This document shows positions 22,544 through 30,040 of a stretch of DNA of 64,000 nucleotides, piece after piece (position 1 is the stretch's first letter; the number at the start of each line of letters is the position of its first letter). A model generated the notes under the pieces. It worked only from the letters and a program-made list of their open reading frames with translations, had not been told where the DNA came from and searched no databases. The DNA lies in assembly GCA_017458125.1 (NCBI GenBank), contig JAFTGB010000004.1, forward strand, positions 1-64,000, in the 5' to 3' direction. The DNA comes from Prevotella sp. GTDB lineage: Bacteria > Bacteroidota > Bacteroidia > Bacteroidales > Bacteroidaceae. A program made the position numbers and the translations under genes.

Positions 22544-22577
22544 TATTCTCGATTTAATGATTTTCGATTTCTCAATT
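22544..22577 (-). repeat. Spacer tract, ATCGAAAAT/GAGAAAT type
   Basis: Short tract between the two transketolase subunit genes, with GATTTAATGATTTTCGATTTC words. It follows the N-subunit stop directly. Confidence 0.6.
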
Positions 22578-23410
22578 TATTTCTCCAACGCGGCGATGCG
22601 CTCACTGATTTCCTTCACGGCCTCGCGGCACTGTTGCTCGTTCAGCACGCCGTGGTGCCACTTGGCAATGCCTTCCATGAACGAGACGCCGCGGCCCTTG
22701 GTGGTATTGCTCACTACCAGGTGGGGCTTGCCGTTGCTGTAGTCGATGCTGCGGAAGGTGCGCAGTATGTCGTCCATCGCGTCGCCGTTCGTCTCCTTCA
22801 CGTCCCAGCCGAAGGCCGTCCACCGCTCGCGAATGCTTTCGATGGGCATCACGTCCTCCGTGTCGCCCGATATTTGCAGGTTGTTGCGGTCGATGATGGC
22901 TACCAGATTGTCCAGCTTGTACTTGCTGCCGGCCATGGCAGCCTCGTAGATGGAGCCCTCGCCCTGTTCGCCGTCGCCCATCATGACGAAAGTGCGCCAC
23001 GCCTGCTTGTCCATCTTGGCGGCAATGGCCATGCCGACACCGATGGGCAGCCCGTGTCCTAAGGCTCCGCTGTTGACCTCGATGCCCGGCACCTCGATGG
23101 TGGGATGCCCGCTCAGGATGGAGCCGAACTGTCCTAACGTGTCCAGCACCTCAGGCTTCAGGAACCCCTTGGCCTCAAGCGTCACGTAGAGCGCTTCCAC
23201 ACAATGCCCCTTCGAGAGCACGAAACGGTCGCGCCCCTCGTTCCCGGGGTTTGCAGGGTCTATGTTCTTCATCACGTCGAAATACAGTGCCGTCATGACG
23301 TTCAGGCACGACAAGTCGCCACCGATGTGACCGGCCTTGGCGGCGTACACCACCTCGACCAGTCGCTTGCGGTTTTTCTCTGCAAGCAATTCCAATTCTC
23401 TTACGTTCAT
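22577..23410 (-). CDS. Split transketolase, N-terminal subunit (TPP-binding)
   Basis: A 277-residue subunit that binds thiamine diphosphate through the GDG...N motif MMGDGEQGEGSIYEAA ... AIIDRNN. Other transketolase features are AAKAGHIGGDLS near the N-terminus, FVLSKGHCVEALY, and GALGHGLPIGVGMA. Length and domain content fit the N-half of transketolase exactly. It is the first gene of the minus-strand sugar cluster. No clear TAnnTTTG box precedes it, only an AT-rich spacer tract (23418-23446), so the promoter may be weak or activator-dependent. Confidence 0.85.
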   Translation of the reverse strand: MNVRELELLAEKNRKRLVEVVYAAKAGHIGGDLSCLNVMTALYFDVMKNIDPANPGNEGRDRFVLSKGHCVEALYVTLEAKGFLKPEVLDTLGQFGSILSGHPTIEVPGIEVNSGALGHGLPIGVGMAIAAKMDKQAWRTFVMMGDGEQGEGSIYEAAMAGSKYKLDNLVAIIDRNNLQISGDTEDVMPIESIRERWTAFGWDVKETNGDAMDDILRTFRSIDYSNGKPHLVVSNTTKGRGVSFMEGIAKWHHGVLNEQQCREAVKEISERIAALEK

Positions 23411-23417
23411 AAAATTG

Positions 23418-23446
23418 TTATTTCTTATTTTTTATTTCTTATTTAA
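23418..23446 (-). repeat. Spacer tract, TTATTTCTTATTTT type
   Basis: TTATTTCTTATTTTTTATTTC words occupy the 5' region of the transketolase N-subunit gene. Confidence 0.7.
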
Positions 23447-23537
23447 TATAAAGATGTTTAAGCGCTGAAAATGTCATCACCTGCATATACGATACAAAAA
23501 AATAAAGGAAAAAGCGGACATTCTTTCTTTTTTTTCG

Positions 23538-23545
23538 TACCTTTG
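23538..23545 (+). promoter_or_regulatory. -7 promoter box TACCTTTG for gpmI
   Basis: Perfect match on the plus strand, 38 nt before the gpmI ATG. Confidence 0.65.
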
Positions 23546-23583
23546 CACCCCTAAAGAACGTACTCATTAAAAGAAAATAATTT

Positions 23584-25113
23584 ATGGCAAAGAAAGCATT
23601 ACTCATGATTCTCGACGGATGGGGAATCGGACAACACGGTAAGGGCGATGTCATTTACAACACGCCGACACCGTATCTCGACCTGTTAACAGCCACCTCG
23701 GCACATGCACAGCTTGCCGCCAGCGGCGAGGATGTCGGACTGCCCGACGGTCAGATGGGAAACTCAGAGGTAGGACACCTGAACATCGGTGCCGGACGCA
23801 TCGTCTATCAGGACTTGGTGAAGATCAACCGTGCCTGCCGGGACGGCTCTATCATGGAGAACCCGCAGGTGAAGGCTGCCTACACCTACGCCAAAGAGCA
23901 GGGCAAGAAGCTGCACCTGATGGGACTGACCTCAGACGGCGGCGTGCACTCCTCGCTGGATCATCTGTTCAAGCTCATCGAGATAGGCAAGGCCTACGGG
24001 CTGAAGCAGCAGGTGTTCGTCCACTGCTTCATGGACGGCCGCGACACCGACCCCCACTCGGGCAAGGGATTCATCGAGCAGGTGCAGAAGGTCTGCCAGG
24101 AGAACGATGCCGCCATTGCCAGCATTGTGGGACGTTTCTACGCCATGGACCGCGACAAGCGCTGGGAGCGCGTCAAGGAAGGCTACGACCTGATAGTCAA
24201 GGGTACGGGTAAGCAAGCCACCGACATGGTGCAGGCCATGCAGGAGTCGTACGACGAGGGCGTTACCGACGAGTTCATCAAGCCCATCCACAATGCTTCA
24301 GTCAACGGCTGCATCGAGGAGGGCGACGTCGTCATCTTCATCAACTTCCGCAACGACCGTGCTAAGGAGCTCACCATCGTGCTGACCCAGCAGGACATGC
24401 CGGAGCAGGGCATGAAGACCATCCCCGGACTGCAGTATTACTGTATGACACCATACGATGCCTCCTTCCAGGGTGTTCACATCCTCTTCCCCAAGGAGAA
24501 CGTGATGGACACCTTAGGCGAATACCTCTCGCGTCAGGGCAAGCGGCAGCTGCATACGGCAGAGACGGAGAAGTACGCCCACGTCACCTTCTTCTTCAAC
24601 GGCGGTCGCGAGCAGCCCTTCGAGGGCGAGGACCGCATTCTGGTGCCCAGCCCCAAGGTAGCTACCTACGACCTGAAGCCCGAGATGTCGGCCTACGAGG
24701 TGAAGGACAAGCTCGTCGGAGCCATCAACACGCAGGAGTACGACTTCATCGTGGTTAACTTCGCTAACGGCGACATGGTGGGTCACACGGGCGTCTACAA
24801 CGCCATAGCCAAGGCCGTCTGGGCCGTCGACAACTGCGTGCGTGACGTCATCGAGGCTGCCAAGGCCAACGGCTACGAGGCCATCATCATTGCCGACCAC
24901 GGCAACGCCGACAACGCCATCAACCCTGACGGCACGCCGAACACGGCACACTCGCTGAACCCCGTACCCTTCATCTATGTGACCGATAACAACTCGGCAA
25001 CGGTGAAGAACGGCCGGTTGGCTGACGTCGCTCCCTCTATCCTGCACATCATGGGCTTGGAACAGCCTGCCGACATGACGGGAGAGTGCCTGATTAGTGA
25101 CAATAAGGGTTAA
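23584..25113 (+). CDS. gpmI: 2,3-bisphosphoglycerate-independent phosphoglycerate mutase
   Basis: A 509-residue glycolytic/gluconeogenic enzyme that interconverts 3- and 2-phosphoglycerate using two metal ions (usually manganese). The metal ligand Asp11 is in ILDGWG and the phospho-accepting Ser61 in [13 protein letters not shown]. The phosphoglycerate-binding insert includes [26 protein letters not shown] and [10 protein letters not shown]. The C-terminal metal site is in NGDMVGHTG and ADHGNAD. Length is normal. The last codons and the stop (AAT AAG GGT TAA) merge into a TTAAAAAG-type spacer tract that also forms the terminator. Confidence 0.96.
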   Translation: MAKKALLMILDGWGIGQHGKGDVIYNTPTPYLDLLTATSAHAQLAASGEDVGLPDGQMGNSEVGHLNIGAGRIVYQDLVKINRACRDGSIMENPQVKAAYTYAKEQGKKLHLMGLTSDGGVHSSLDHLFKLIEIGKAYGLKQQVFVHCFMDGRDTDPHSGKGFIEQVQKVCQENDAAIASIVGRFYAMDRDKRWERVKEGYDLIVKGTGKQATDMVQAMQESYDEGVTDEFIKPIHNASVNGCIEEGDVVIFINFRNDRAKELTIVLTQQDMPEQGMKTIPGLQYYCMTPYDASFQGVHILFPKENVMDTLGEYLSRQGKRQLHTAETEKYAHVTFFFNGGREQPFEGEDRILVPSPKVATYDLKPEMSAYEVKDKLVGAINTQEYDFIVVNFANGDMVGHTGVYNAIAKAVWAVDNCVRDVIEAAKANGYEAIIIADHGNADNAINPDGTPNTAHSLNPVPFIYVTDNNSATVKNGRLADVAPSILHIMGLEQPADMTGECLISDNKG

Positions 25114-25132
25114 AAAGTTAAAAATTTAAAGG

Positions 25133-25200
25133 GTTAAAAGGTTAAGAAGCAAGAGAACACCTTACTATTAGACGTTTCTCTTGCTTCTTAACCTTTTAAC
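25133..25200. terminator. 25-bp perfect hairpin between gpmI and the PAP2 gene
   Basis: Arms 25133-25157 and 25176-25200 pair perfectly over 25 bp (GTTAAAAGGTTAAGAAGCAA core) with an 18-nt loop. The stem is made of the TTAAAAGG and GCAAGA spacer words. The right arm includes the stop and last codons (KLKG) of the PAP2 gene, so the terminator and a coding end share bases. Confidence 0.8.
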
Positions 25201-26135
25201 TTATAAAAAGCATAGTAGAAGACTGCTCCGGTGACGAGGCCGGCAATGGCGTCTATGGCGTAGTGCGCGTAGATGTAGACCGTGGCCAGGCACATCAGCA
25301 CGTAGAAAGGCAGCATCGTCAGCACTAAGCGGCGGCTGCGCGTGCGTATGGCCAACAGCATGAGCACCGTGGTGATGCCGACATGGCTGCTGGGGAAAGC
25401 AGCTGTGGGACGTTCGCCGGCATCGTGTGCCATGTGGAGCAGCCGGTGGAAGACGCCGTCACTCCATCCCGGTGCCGCCATACGCTCCGAGTGTGTCAGG
25501 AACCAGTCGCCGACGTCAGGGAAGATGCCGGCGGCTATCTTTTCCTCGCCTGCCGCCAAGTAGTAGAACTGAGGTCCCGTGACGGGCAGCAGTACATAGA
25601 TGACATAGTAGGTGAAGAAGGAGGCCATGATGACGAACACAGCCCTGTGGAACTCTTGGTAACGCTGCAGGAAGTAGTAGAACGTGGTAAGGGCGATGAG
25701 CGGGAAATAGCTGACATAGCCCAGACACATCAGCTCCGAGAACCAGCCCCACGGCACCCGCTGCGCGAAGAGCAGCGAGGGCTGGCAGCCGAAGACAGCC
25801 TGCTCCGCCGAGGCGAACAGATGGTCGAGGTTAGGCAGGTGGCGGTTCAGCTCGTAGGTGTCGGGGTACCACCAGCCTAAGAATGCCATCTGCACGGCGA
25901 CGCGCGCCAGCATCATCAGCCGGCAGGGCACCAGGCGGTAGGCACCACACATGGCCAGCGTCACCACCACATACTGGCAGCGGCCGCGCAGCAGCTCGCC
26001 CGCATTTGGCAGCTGTCCCCACAGGGCCGCTATGACCACCAGCGTAAACGCCAGATAGCCCATGACCACCCACTCGGCAGCCAACAGACCGCGCGGCCCT
26101 TTCTTCTCAATCTGAAACAGTTCCTTAACGCTCAA
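25188..26135 (-). CDS. PAP2-superfamily membrane phosphatase
   Basis: A 315-residue integral membrane protein with about six hydrophobic helices. It carries the type 2 phosphatidic acid phosphatase motifs: AAFPSSHVG (near residue 250) and YAHYAID (near 290), the latter with the conserved His. The basic first motif is not clear in the sequence. It could dephosphorylate a lipid phosphate or transfer a phospho-headgroup. The ORF begins with TTG at 26135 inside a spacer tract (AAAAATTG AGC GTT AAG); the next in-frame ATG at 26063 would delete the N-terminal helix start, so the true start is unsure. The last residues KLKG come from a spacer word. It follows the epimerase by a 39-nt spacer tract, in one operon. 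Confidence 0.75.
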   Translation of the reverse strand: MSVKELFQIEKKGPRGLLAAEWVVMGYLAFTLVVIAALWGQLPNAGELLRGRCQYVVVTLAMCGAYRLVPCRLMMLARVAVQMAFLGWWYPDTYELNRHLPNLDHLFASAEQAVFGCQPSLLFAQRVPWGWFSELMCLGYVSYFPLIALTTFYYFLQRYQEFHRAVFVIMASFFTYYVIYVLLPVTGPQFYYLAAGEEKIAAGIFPDVGDWFLTHSERMAAPGWSDGVFHRLLHMAHDAGERPTAAFPSSHVGITTVLMLLAIRTRSRRLVLTMLPFYVLMCLATVYIYAHYAIDAIAGLVTGAVFYYAFYKLKG

Positions 26136-26172
26136 TTTTTATTTTTTATTTTTTATTTCTTATTTCTTATTT
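26136..26172 (-). repeat. Spacer tract, TTATTTCTTATTTT type
   Basis: The tract fills the whole gap between the epimerase stop and the TTG start of the PAP2 gene. The first Leu/Met codon of the latter lies at its edge. Confidence 0.75.
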
Positions 26173-26174
26173 CC

Positions 26175-27173
26175 TCACAGCCACCCGTGCTCCCTGTACC
26201 ACCGGACGCTGCGCCGTACGCCCTCGGCCAGCCCGACCTTAGGCTCATAACCTAACTCGCGGCGGGCAGGCCCGATGTCGCAACGCCAGTTGCGCTGCCG
26301 CATGATGTTGTATTTGTCGCTGTTCAGTGCCGTCACCTTGCCCGTCAGGCGCGCCGACAGTTCGCCGCAGCAGGTGATGATGCGCAGCAGCCACAGCGGT
26401 GCCGTCAGGCGCACGCGCCACGGGCAGCCTAACTCCTTGTGCAGCAGGTCGCTGAACGTCGTCGACTGGTACACCTCGCCGTCGCTCAGGAAGTAGCGGC
26501 GTCCCGTCCGTCCGCGCTCCAAGGCCAGAAAGACGGCCTGCACCACGTCGCTGACGTAGACGAAGGTGATGTCCTGCCGCCGGTAGCCCACGGCAAAGTC
26601 CAGGTGCTGCTGTATGCTCTTGGCCATCATGTAGTAGTCGCGCTCGCGCGGCCCGTAGACTCCCGTCGGCCGCAGCACCACATACGGCAGCCCGTCCACC
26701 CCGTCCAGCCACCGTTCCGCCTGCAACTTGCTCTGCCCGTAGGCCGTATTGGGCCGCGGCTCGTCGTCGTCGCGTATCTCGGTGTAGGGCTGCCGCTCGC
26801 GTATGGCTCCCATGACGCTCAGCGAACTGATGTAGACGAAGCGCTTCAGCGGCATGCCCAAGGCCATGAGCGCCCGCACTAAGTGCTGCGTGCCCTCGGT
26901 GTTGGTGCGGAAGAAGTCCTGCCTGTCGAGGCACTTGGTGACCCCGGCGGCATGCACCACGTAGTCGAAGCTGAGGCCCTGCAGCTGCTGCTTCAGGATC
27001 TCCTCCGACGCGAGGTCCAGTTCAACGAACCTGATGCGGTCGTCCGTCAGGAACTGCCTGCTGCTGCCCGGGCGCACTGCCGCCCACGTCTCCATGCCGC
27101 GCGTCAGGGCCTCCTCCACGATGAACGAGCCTATAAACCCGCTGGCCCCCGTAATCAATATTTTTTCAGCCAT
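26175..27173 (-). CDS. NAD(P)-dependent epimerase/dehydratase-like extended SDR
   Basis: A 332-residue extended short-chain dehydrogenase. The nucleotide-binding motif ITGASGFIGSF (residues 7-17), the acidic ELDLAS after strand 3, Ser116/Ser117, and the catalytic pair Tyr145/Lys149 in YGQSK are all present. VLRPTGVYGPRERDYY and FVYVSDVV are typical of nucleotide-sugar epimerases and dihydroflavonol-reductase-like enzymes. The substrate is not evident; sugar-nucleotide or steroid-like substrates are both possible. The pairing with a PAP2 phosphatase suggests a role in envelope lipid or glycan metabolism (inference). Confidence 0.82.
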   Translation of the reverse strand: MAEKILITGASGFIGSFIVEEALTRGMETWAAVRPGSSRQFLTDDRIRFVELDLASEEILKQQLQGLSFDYVVHAAGVTKCLDRQDFFRTNTEGTQHLVRALMALGMPLKRFVYISSLSVMGAIRERQPYTEIRDDDEPRPNTAYGQSKLQAERWLDGVDGLPYVVLRPTGVYGPRERDYYMMAKSIQQHLDFAVGYRRQDITFVYVSDVVQAVFLALERGRTGRRYFLSDGEVYQSTTFSDLLHKELGCPWRVRLTAPLWLLRIITCCGELSARLTGKVTALNSDKYNIMRQRNWRCDIGPARRELGYEPKVGLAEGVRRSVRWYREHGWL

Positions 27174-27182
27174 AGCGTTTTG

Positions 27183-27237
27183 AGGTTAAAATGTTAAAAT
27201 GTTAAAATGTGCCTCTTGCTTCTTGCGTCTTGCCTCT
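27183..27237 (-). repeat. Spacer tract, GTTAAAAT then CTTGCTTCTTGC words
   Basis: Three GTTAAAAT units are followed by CTCTTGCTTCTTGCGTCTTGCCTC. The second word type is the same as in the beta-galactosidase gene (complement of GCAAGAA). Confidence 0.7.
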
Positions 27238-27272
27238 AAATTGTCAGAAAGCGTCATATTTCATTTTTTTTA

Positions 27273-27352
27273 ATATCTTGATATGTGTGAACGGTTTGCG
27301 CCGTGCCAGCCATGCCGAGGCGTAGCGTATGGCGATGGCGACGAGCAGCAGG
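27273..27352 (-). pseudogene. Remnant: duplicated 3' end of the acyltransferase gene
   Basis: About 80 bp closely matching the 3' end of the acyltransferase gene at 30298-30380. Translated on the minus strand both give YASAWLARR.PFT.IKI. Only the last ~25 codons remain, directly downstream of a TACCTTTG box (27366-27373). It is too short to be a functional enzyme and looks like a partial duplication or recombination scar. Confidence 0.75.
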
Positions 27353-27542
27353 CCGACGACGGCTGCAAAGGTACATGATTTTTTGCTTTTATACAACACT
27401 CTGCCACATAATTTTTTCAGGCACGCCATTCTTGACGGCTGCTTTTCAAACGGCTTCTCATTGATGATGCTGACGGCGGACATTCTAAGGCTCATCAGCA
27501 AAATTCCAACCATGGGAATTTTATTTATGACCATCATTTTTT

Positions 27543-27607
27543 CTACCCGCACCCACAACACCCACGACACTGAAGTCCAGTGTTGTGGGTGTTGTGGGTG
27601 CGGGTAG
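27543..27607 (+). terminator. 30-bp hairpin followed by a T-run
   Basis: Arms 27543-27572 and 27578-27607 (CTACCCGCACCCACAACACC type) pair over 30 bp with one G-U and a 5-nt loop, followed on the plus strand by eight T. It has the form of an intrinsic terminator, but no plus-strand gene lies upstream. A mobile or structural hairpin is an alternative. Confidence 0.6.
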
Positions 27608-27761
27608 TTTTTTTGTTTCACAAATAGCACACTTTTGTGCTTACAACAGCCCCGCCACTCCTGCACAAAGGAATGGGGGAAGATACCGTGGTCATTATCC
27701 TTATCTTCATACCTTATCACAATAACGGCTGCAAAATTACACATAAGAGATGAGGCTGTGT

Positions 27762-28015
27762 CAAAATGGGCTAATTAATTGAGGGTGTTTCAAAATGGGC
27801 TAATTAATTCCTCCCCTTGGAAAGGGGAGGTTAGGAGGGGTTGATTTCATCGACGAATATATTATATTTACCTGCGAATTATCAACCACCCCCAGCCCCT
27901 CCTTTCCAAGGAGGGGAGTTAGCTAAATGGGCTAATTAATTCCTCCCCTTGGATTGCAAGGCCACACTCTGTACCTTTAGGTCAGAGAAAGGGGAGGTTA
28001 GGAGGGGTTGATTTC
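27762..28015. repeat. Cluster of AAATGGGCTAATTAATT and CCTCCCC/GGGGAGG repeats
   Basis: Unit A (AAATGGGCTAATTAATT) occurs three times in the same orientation. Unit B (CCTCCCCTTGG-AAAGGGGAGG, then TTAGGAGGGGTTGATTTC) occurs twice directly and once inverted. The second direct unit B is split by 35 extra bases (27953-27987) exactly between its two hairpin arms. Confidence 0.75.
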
Positions 28016-28123
28016 GTCAATAATACTGTTGACGGTCAGTCTGTCATGGCTCTCTTAGTTGGTTTCCTATGGCAAACGTACGAATAAATTACCAAACAGC
28101 CAGAAAATTATCGCCAAAATTGA

Positions 28124-28194
28124 AAAGTGTGCCAACGGTGGGCACACTGTGTGCCCAGCGCAGGCACACTGTGTGCCTGCTGTTGGCACACTTT
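28124..28194. repeat. Three-way-junction palindrome element
   Basis: The outer stem AAAGTGTGCCAAC (28124-28136) pairs with 28182-28194. Inside are two hairpins with identical CTG loops: 28139-28146/28150-28157 (8 bp) and 28160-28168/28172-28180 (9 bp), both containing GGCACA/TGTGCC. It lies about 45 bp above a minus-strand TACGTTTG box. Confidence 0.7.
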
Positions 28195-28261
28195 CCCATC
28201 ACCATGATACCGCCCCCTGTCAGCGGTCTGCTTTTGTCCGCTTTTCGGTAGTATGACAACA

Positions 28262-28298
28262 GTCCCCGCCACTCCTAACGCAAAGCAGTGGCGGGGAC
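28262..28298 (-). terminator. Hairpin downstream of the chimeric lipoprotein gene
   Basis: Stem GTCCCCGCCACT (28262-28273) with 28287-28298, 12 bp, 13-nt loop, beginning 24 nt past the stop codon. The T-run on the minus strand is weak (TGTTGTC). Confidence 0.6.
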
Positions 28299-28321
28299 GG
28301 ATGGTTTACAGACTATTTGGG

Positions 28322-29518
28322 TTAATTACTCCAGACGGGGCGGATGGGATTAGTTTGATTTTTACCACATGATTCCGGTTCCACAGCATACTCAACAAGA
28401 TATAGAGCCATTGCGCATTCCTCATCATCTTCAGTTGAACTCCAATAATCTGGATGCTGTGGTGACCTTAGCATAAAAATTGAACGTCCAACATAACCTG
28501 TACTATTTCCAGTAAAAGTATAGCCGCTTTTACTGGAATCCCAAGTATACGTCGTTTTGGCTATTAGATTATCAAATTCATTAGCTGTCGGCAAACGCCA
28601 ACTACTTCCCAAACCGACGTATTCACCACCCCATGCAAAGAGGCTACCCTCATCGTATTTGTCAGACGCACCGATGTTTTTGACAGCCCACCATGGACCA
28701 CCATCCCACAATTGGACAGCCTCTACTTTTATTGTTGCTGTGTACTTCTTGCCGTTCTGCATCATTTTATTTTCTATACCAGGAAGTATATATGGAGATT
28801 TACTATTAGAGCTGGTTACATAAAAATCCAAAGAGGTTTTAGAAGACTCGGCATACAGTGGTATAGCAACATAGAAGGATTCATTAGCAGCTTTTACTCC
28901 AGGAGTAACATGGACGTCCGTTGAAGGACAGCTAATCATAACTTCATCACCTTCCAACAGCGGCTCAGTGAACGTCAGCTCGAAAATGGACTGCAGGTTT
29001 TGGAATGTTGCAGGGTCGGTGGTCAGCGTCTTTGCCGTGTTGTCGACATTCTTAATGGTGACCGTGGCATTCATATAGTCATAGTTCTCGGCAATGTCTG
29101 CTATCGTGCCATTCTGACCAGAATAATTAGGAGTTTCGTTGAAATTGCCAGACGCGCCATACTTGTATCTCAGGTTCAACGTGTTAGAGCCAGATTCCGT
29201 GGAATAGTCAGCTTCGTCTAACTCGCCGGTAAGGGTGACGCTGCCACTGTTGGAAGCGGCCGTCGGCTTCAGTGTACCGACCAGCGTGTTGCCGTAGTAG
29301 ACATAGACTTCGTCGTCCGTCGACCAGTTCGGAGTCAGGTCGTCGTTCAGTCCTCGGGTCATCACGCCGGCACCGACGGTGACCGTCCACTTCTGCTTGC
29401 CAACGGGTTTCACGGGAGTTGTCTTGTCGCTGAAGTCGTCGGCGTCGTCGCCGCCGCAGGCCGTCAGAGCTAACCCTGCCACGAGCAGGGAAGCCCAGAA
29501 AAATAAATGCTTTTTCAT
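28322..29518 (-). CDS. Fimbrillin-like lipoprotein with a C-terminal FISUMP-type domain
   Basis: A 398-residue surface lipoprotein. The signal MKKHLFFWASLLVAGLALTAC ends at the lipobox Cys. Residues about 35-215 form a beta-rich region like fimbrillin-type Bacteroidales proteins (GVMTRGLND, PNWSTDDEVYVYY, SVTLTGELD). The C-terminal 130 residues (WWAVKNIGAS, SSWRLPTANEFDNLI, DYWSSTED, NPIRPVW) resemble the Fibrobacter succinogenes major paralogous domain. The 3' part of the gene (28322 to about 28960) is clearly more AT-rich than the 5' part, which suggests a swapped or acquired C-terminus. The start is 29518, which gives the standard lipoprotein signal; 29554 is an upstream alternative. It follows the small repeat-peptide gene in one transcript. 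Confidence 0.7.
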   Translation of the reverse strand: MKKHLFFWASLLVAGLALTACGGDDADDFSDKTTPVKPVGKQKWTVTVGAGVMTRGLNDDLTPNWSTDDEVYVYYGNTLVGTLKPTAASNSGSVTLTGELDEADYSTESGSNTLNLRYKYGASGNFNETPNYSGQNGTIADIAENYDYMNATVTIKNVDNTAKTLTTDPATFQNLQSIFELTFTEPLLEGDEVMISCPSTDVHVTPGVKAANESFYVAIPLYAESSKTSLDFYVTSSNSKSPYILPGIENKMMQNGKKYTATIKVEAVQLWDGGPWWAVKNIGASDKYDEGSLFAWGGEYVGLGSSWRLPTANEFDNLIAKTTYTWDSSKSGYTFTGNSTGYVGRSIFMLRSPQHPDYWSSTEDDEECAMALYLVEYAVEPESCGKNQTNPIRPVWSN

Positions 29519-29569
29519 TTCCTTTTGTTGTTTGTTATTGTTGGTTGTTGTCATTTTCTTCCCGTCAGA

Positions 29570-29779
29570 CTATTCGTCTAAGTTCTCTGTCTCCGTGTAG
29601 CCGCTACGGCTGCCATTGACCTGCAGGCCCGTGGGGTCGAGGTCTTCCGTTTCGGTATAGCCACTACGTTCTGCCCCTATGGTCACTTTGAACGTGGAAC
29701 CGGCCAACAGGCACACATCACCCATCCCCAGCACCTCGGCCTGGGGACGCACATACATTTTCTTCTGTCTTGTTTTCAT
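29570..29779 (-). CDS. Small peptide with two SGYTETE repeats
   Basis: A 69-residue protein. The start at 29779 gives MKTRQKKMYVRPQAEVLGMG, and the longer ORF above it runs through a structured leader. The N-terminus is basic with a Y-x-x-P segment, followed by a CLLAGSTF segment (residues 23-30). The C-terminus is two 11-residue repeats, RSGYTETE-D/N-LD, at 38-48 and 58-68, exactly 20 residues apart. Small Bacteroidales proteins with a Y-x-x-P start, a LLAGS or similar patch and a variable acidic tail are frequent beside exported proteins. I do not know their function; a secreted or processed peptide is one possibility. The peptide at 61971-62159 has the same layout. It precedes the fimbrillin-like lipoprotein. 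Confidence 0.65.
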   Translation of the reverse strand: MKTRQKKMYVRPQAEVLGMGDVCLLAGSTFKVTIGAERSGYTETEDLDPTGLQVNGSRSGYTETENLDE

Positions 29780-29889
29780 TTTTATTCGCTCTCGTTTAAA
29801 AGTTTGTTCAGCCCTTACGGTCGTGGCGGAGTGCACAAAAGGAGATAGTGCAGTCTTCGTCCATACTCTCATCCAGGTCTGCAACAACC

Positions 29890-29947
29890 CTTTATCCACT
29901 ATGGTGAAGCCTGCACTATCAGTAGTGCAGCACCAATGTGGATAAAG
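29890..29947 (-). promoter_or_regulatory. Structured leader RNA upstream of the repeat peptide
   Basis: An extended hairpin is formed by three nested stems: CTTTATCCAC/GTGGATAAAG (29890-29899 with 29938-29947), TGGTG/CACCA (29902-29906 with 29931-29935) and CTGCACTA/TAGTGCAG (29911-29918 with 29923-29930). It lies in the ~255-nt leader between the promoter at 30041 and the start at 29779. A second short hairpin near the 5' end (30015-30020 with 30034-30039, CCGCGC/GCGCGG) is followed by a U-rich stretch. Confidence 0.6.
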
Positions 29948-30040
29948 TATTGCTCTTTTGTTCTCTGGTTTCGAGGTTGCAGTTCGGATGAGAGATTTGA
30001 GCAAATAAAAATGTCCGCGCCTCTATTCGGAAGCGCGGTG

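Larger units (their letters stand above)
27353..28321. other. Gene-poor patchwork of repeats and hairpins
   Basis: I see no credible gene in this ~970-bp stretch. It contains a 30-bp hairpin (27543-27607), three copies of AAATGGGCTAATTAATT (27762, 27791 and 27925), and three copies of a CCTCCCC...GGGGAGG repeat (27810-27848, 27881-27920 inverted, 27942-28015 interrupted). It also has a three-way-junction element (28124-28194), a minus-strand TACGTTTG box (28073-28080), and two related CCCCGCCACTCCT segments (27643-27679 and 28257-28299). Confidence 0.7.

Noticed and set aside
27244..27744. A 166-codon open frame on the minus strand in the gene-poor region
   Set aside because: It crosses the 30-bp hairpin and a promoter-like box, has no coherent domain, and only its last ~25 codons match a real gene (the acyltransferase end). 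I treat only that part as a remnant.
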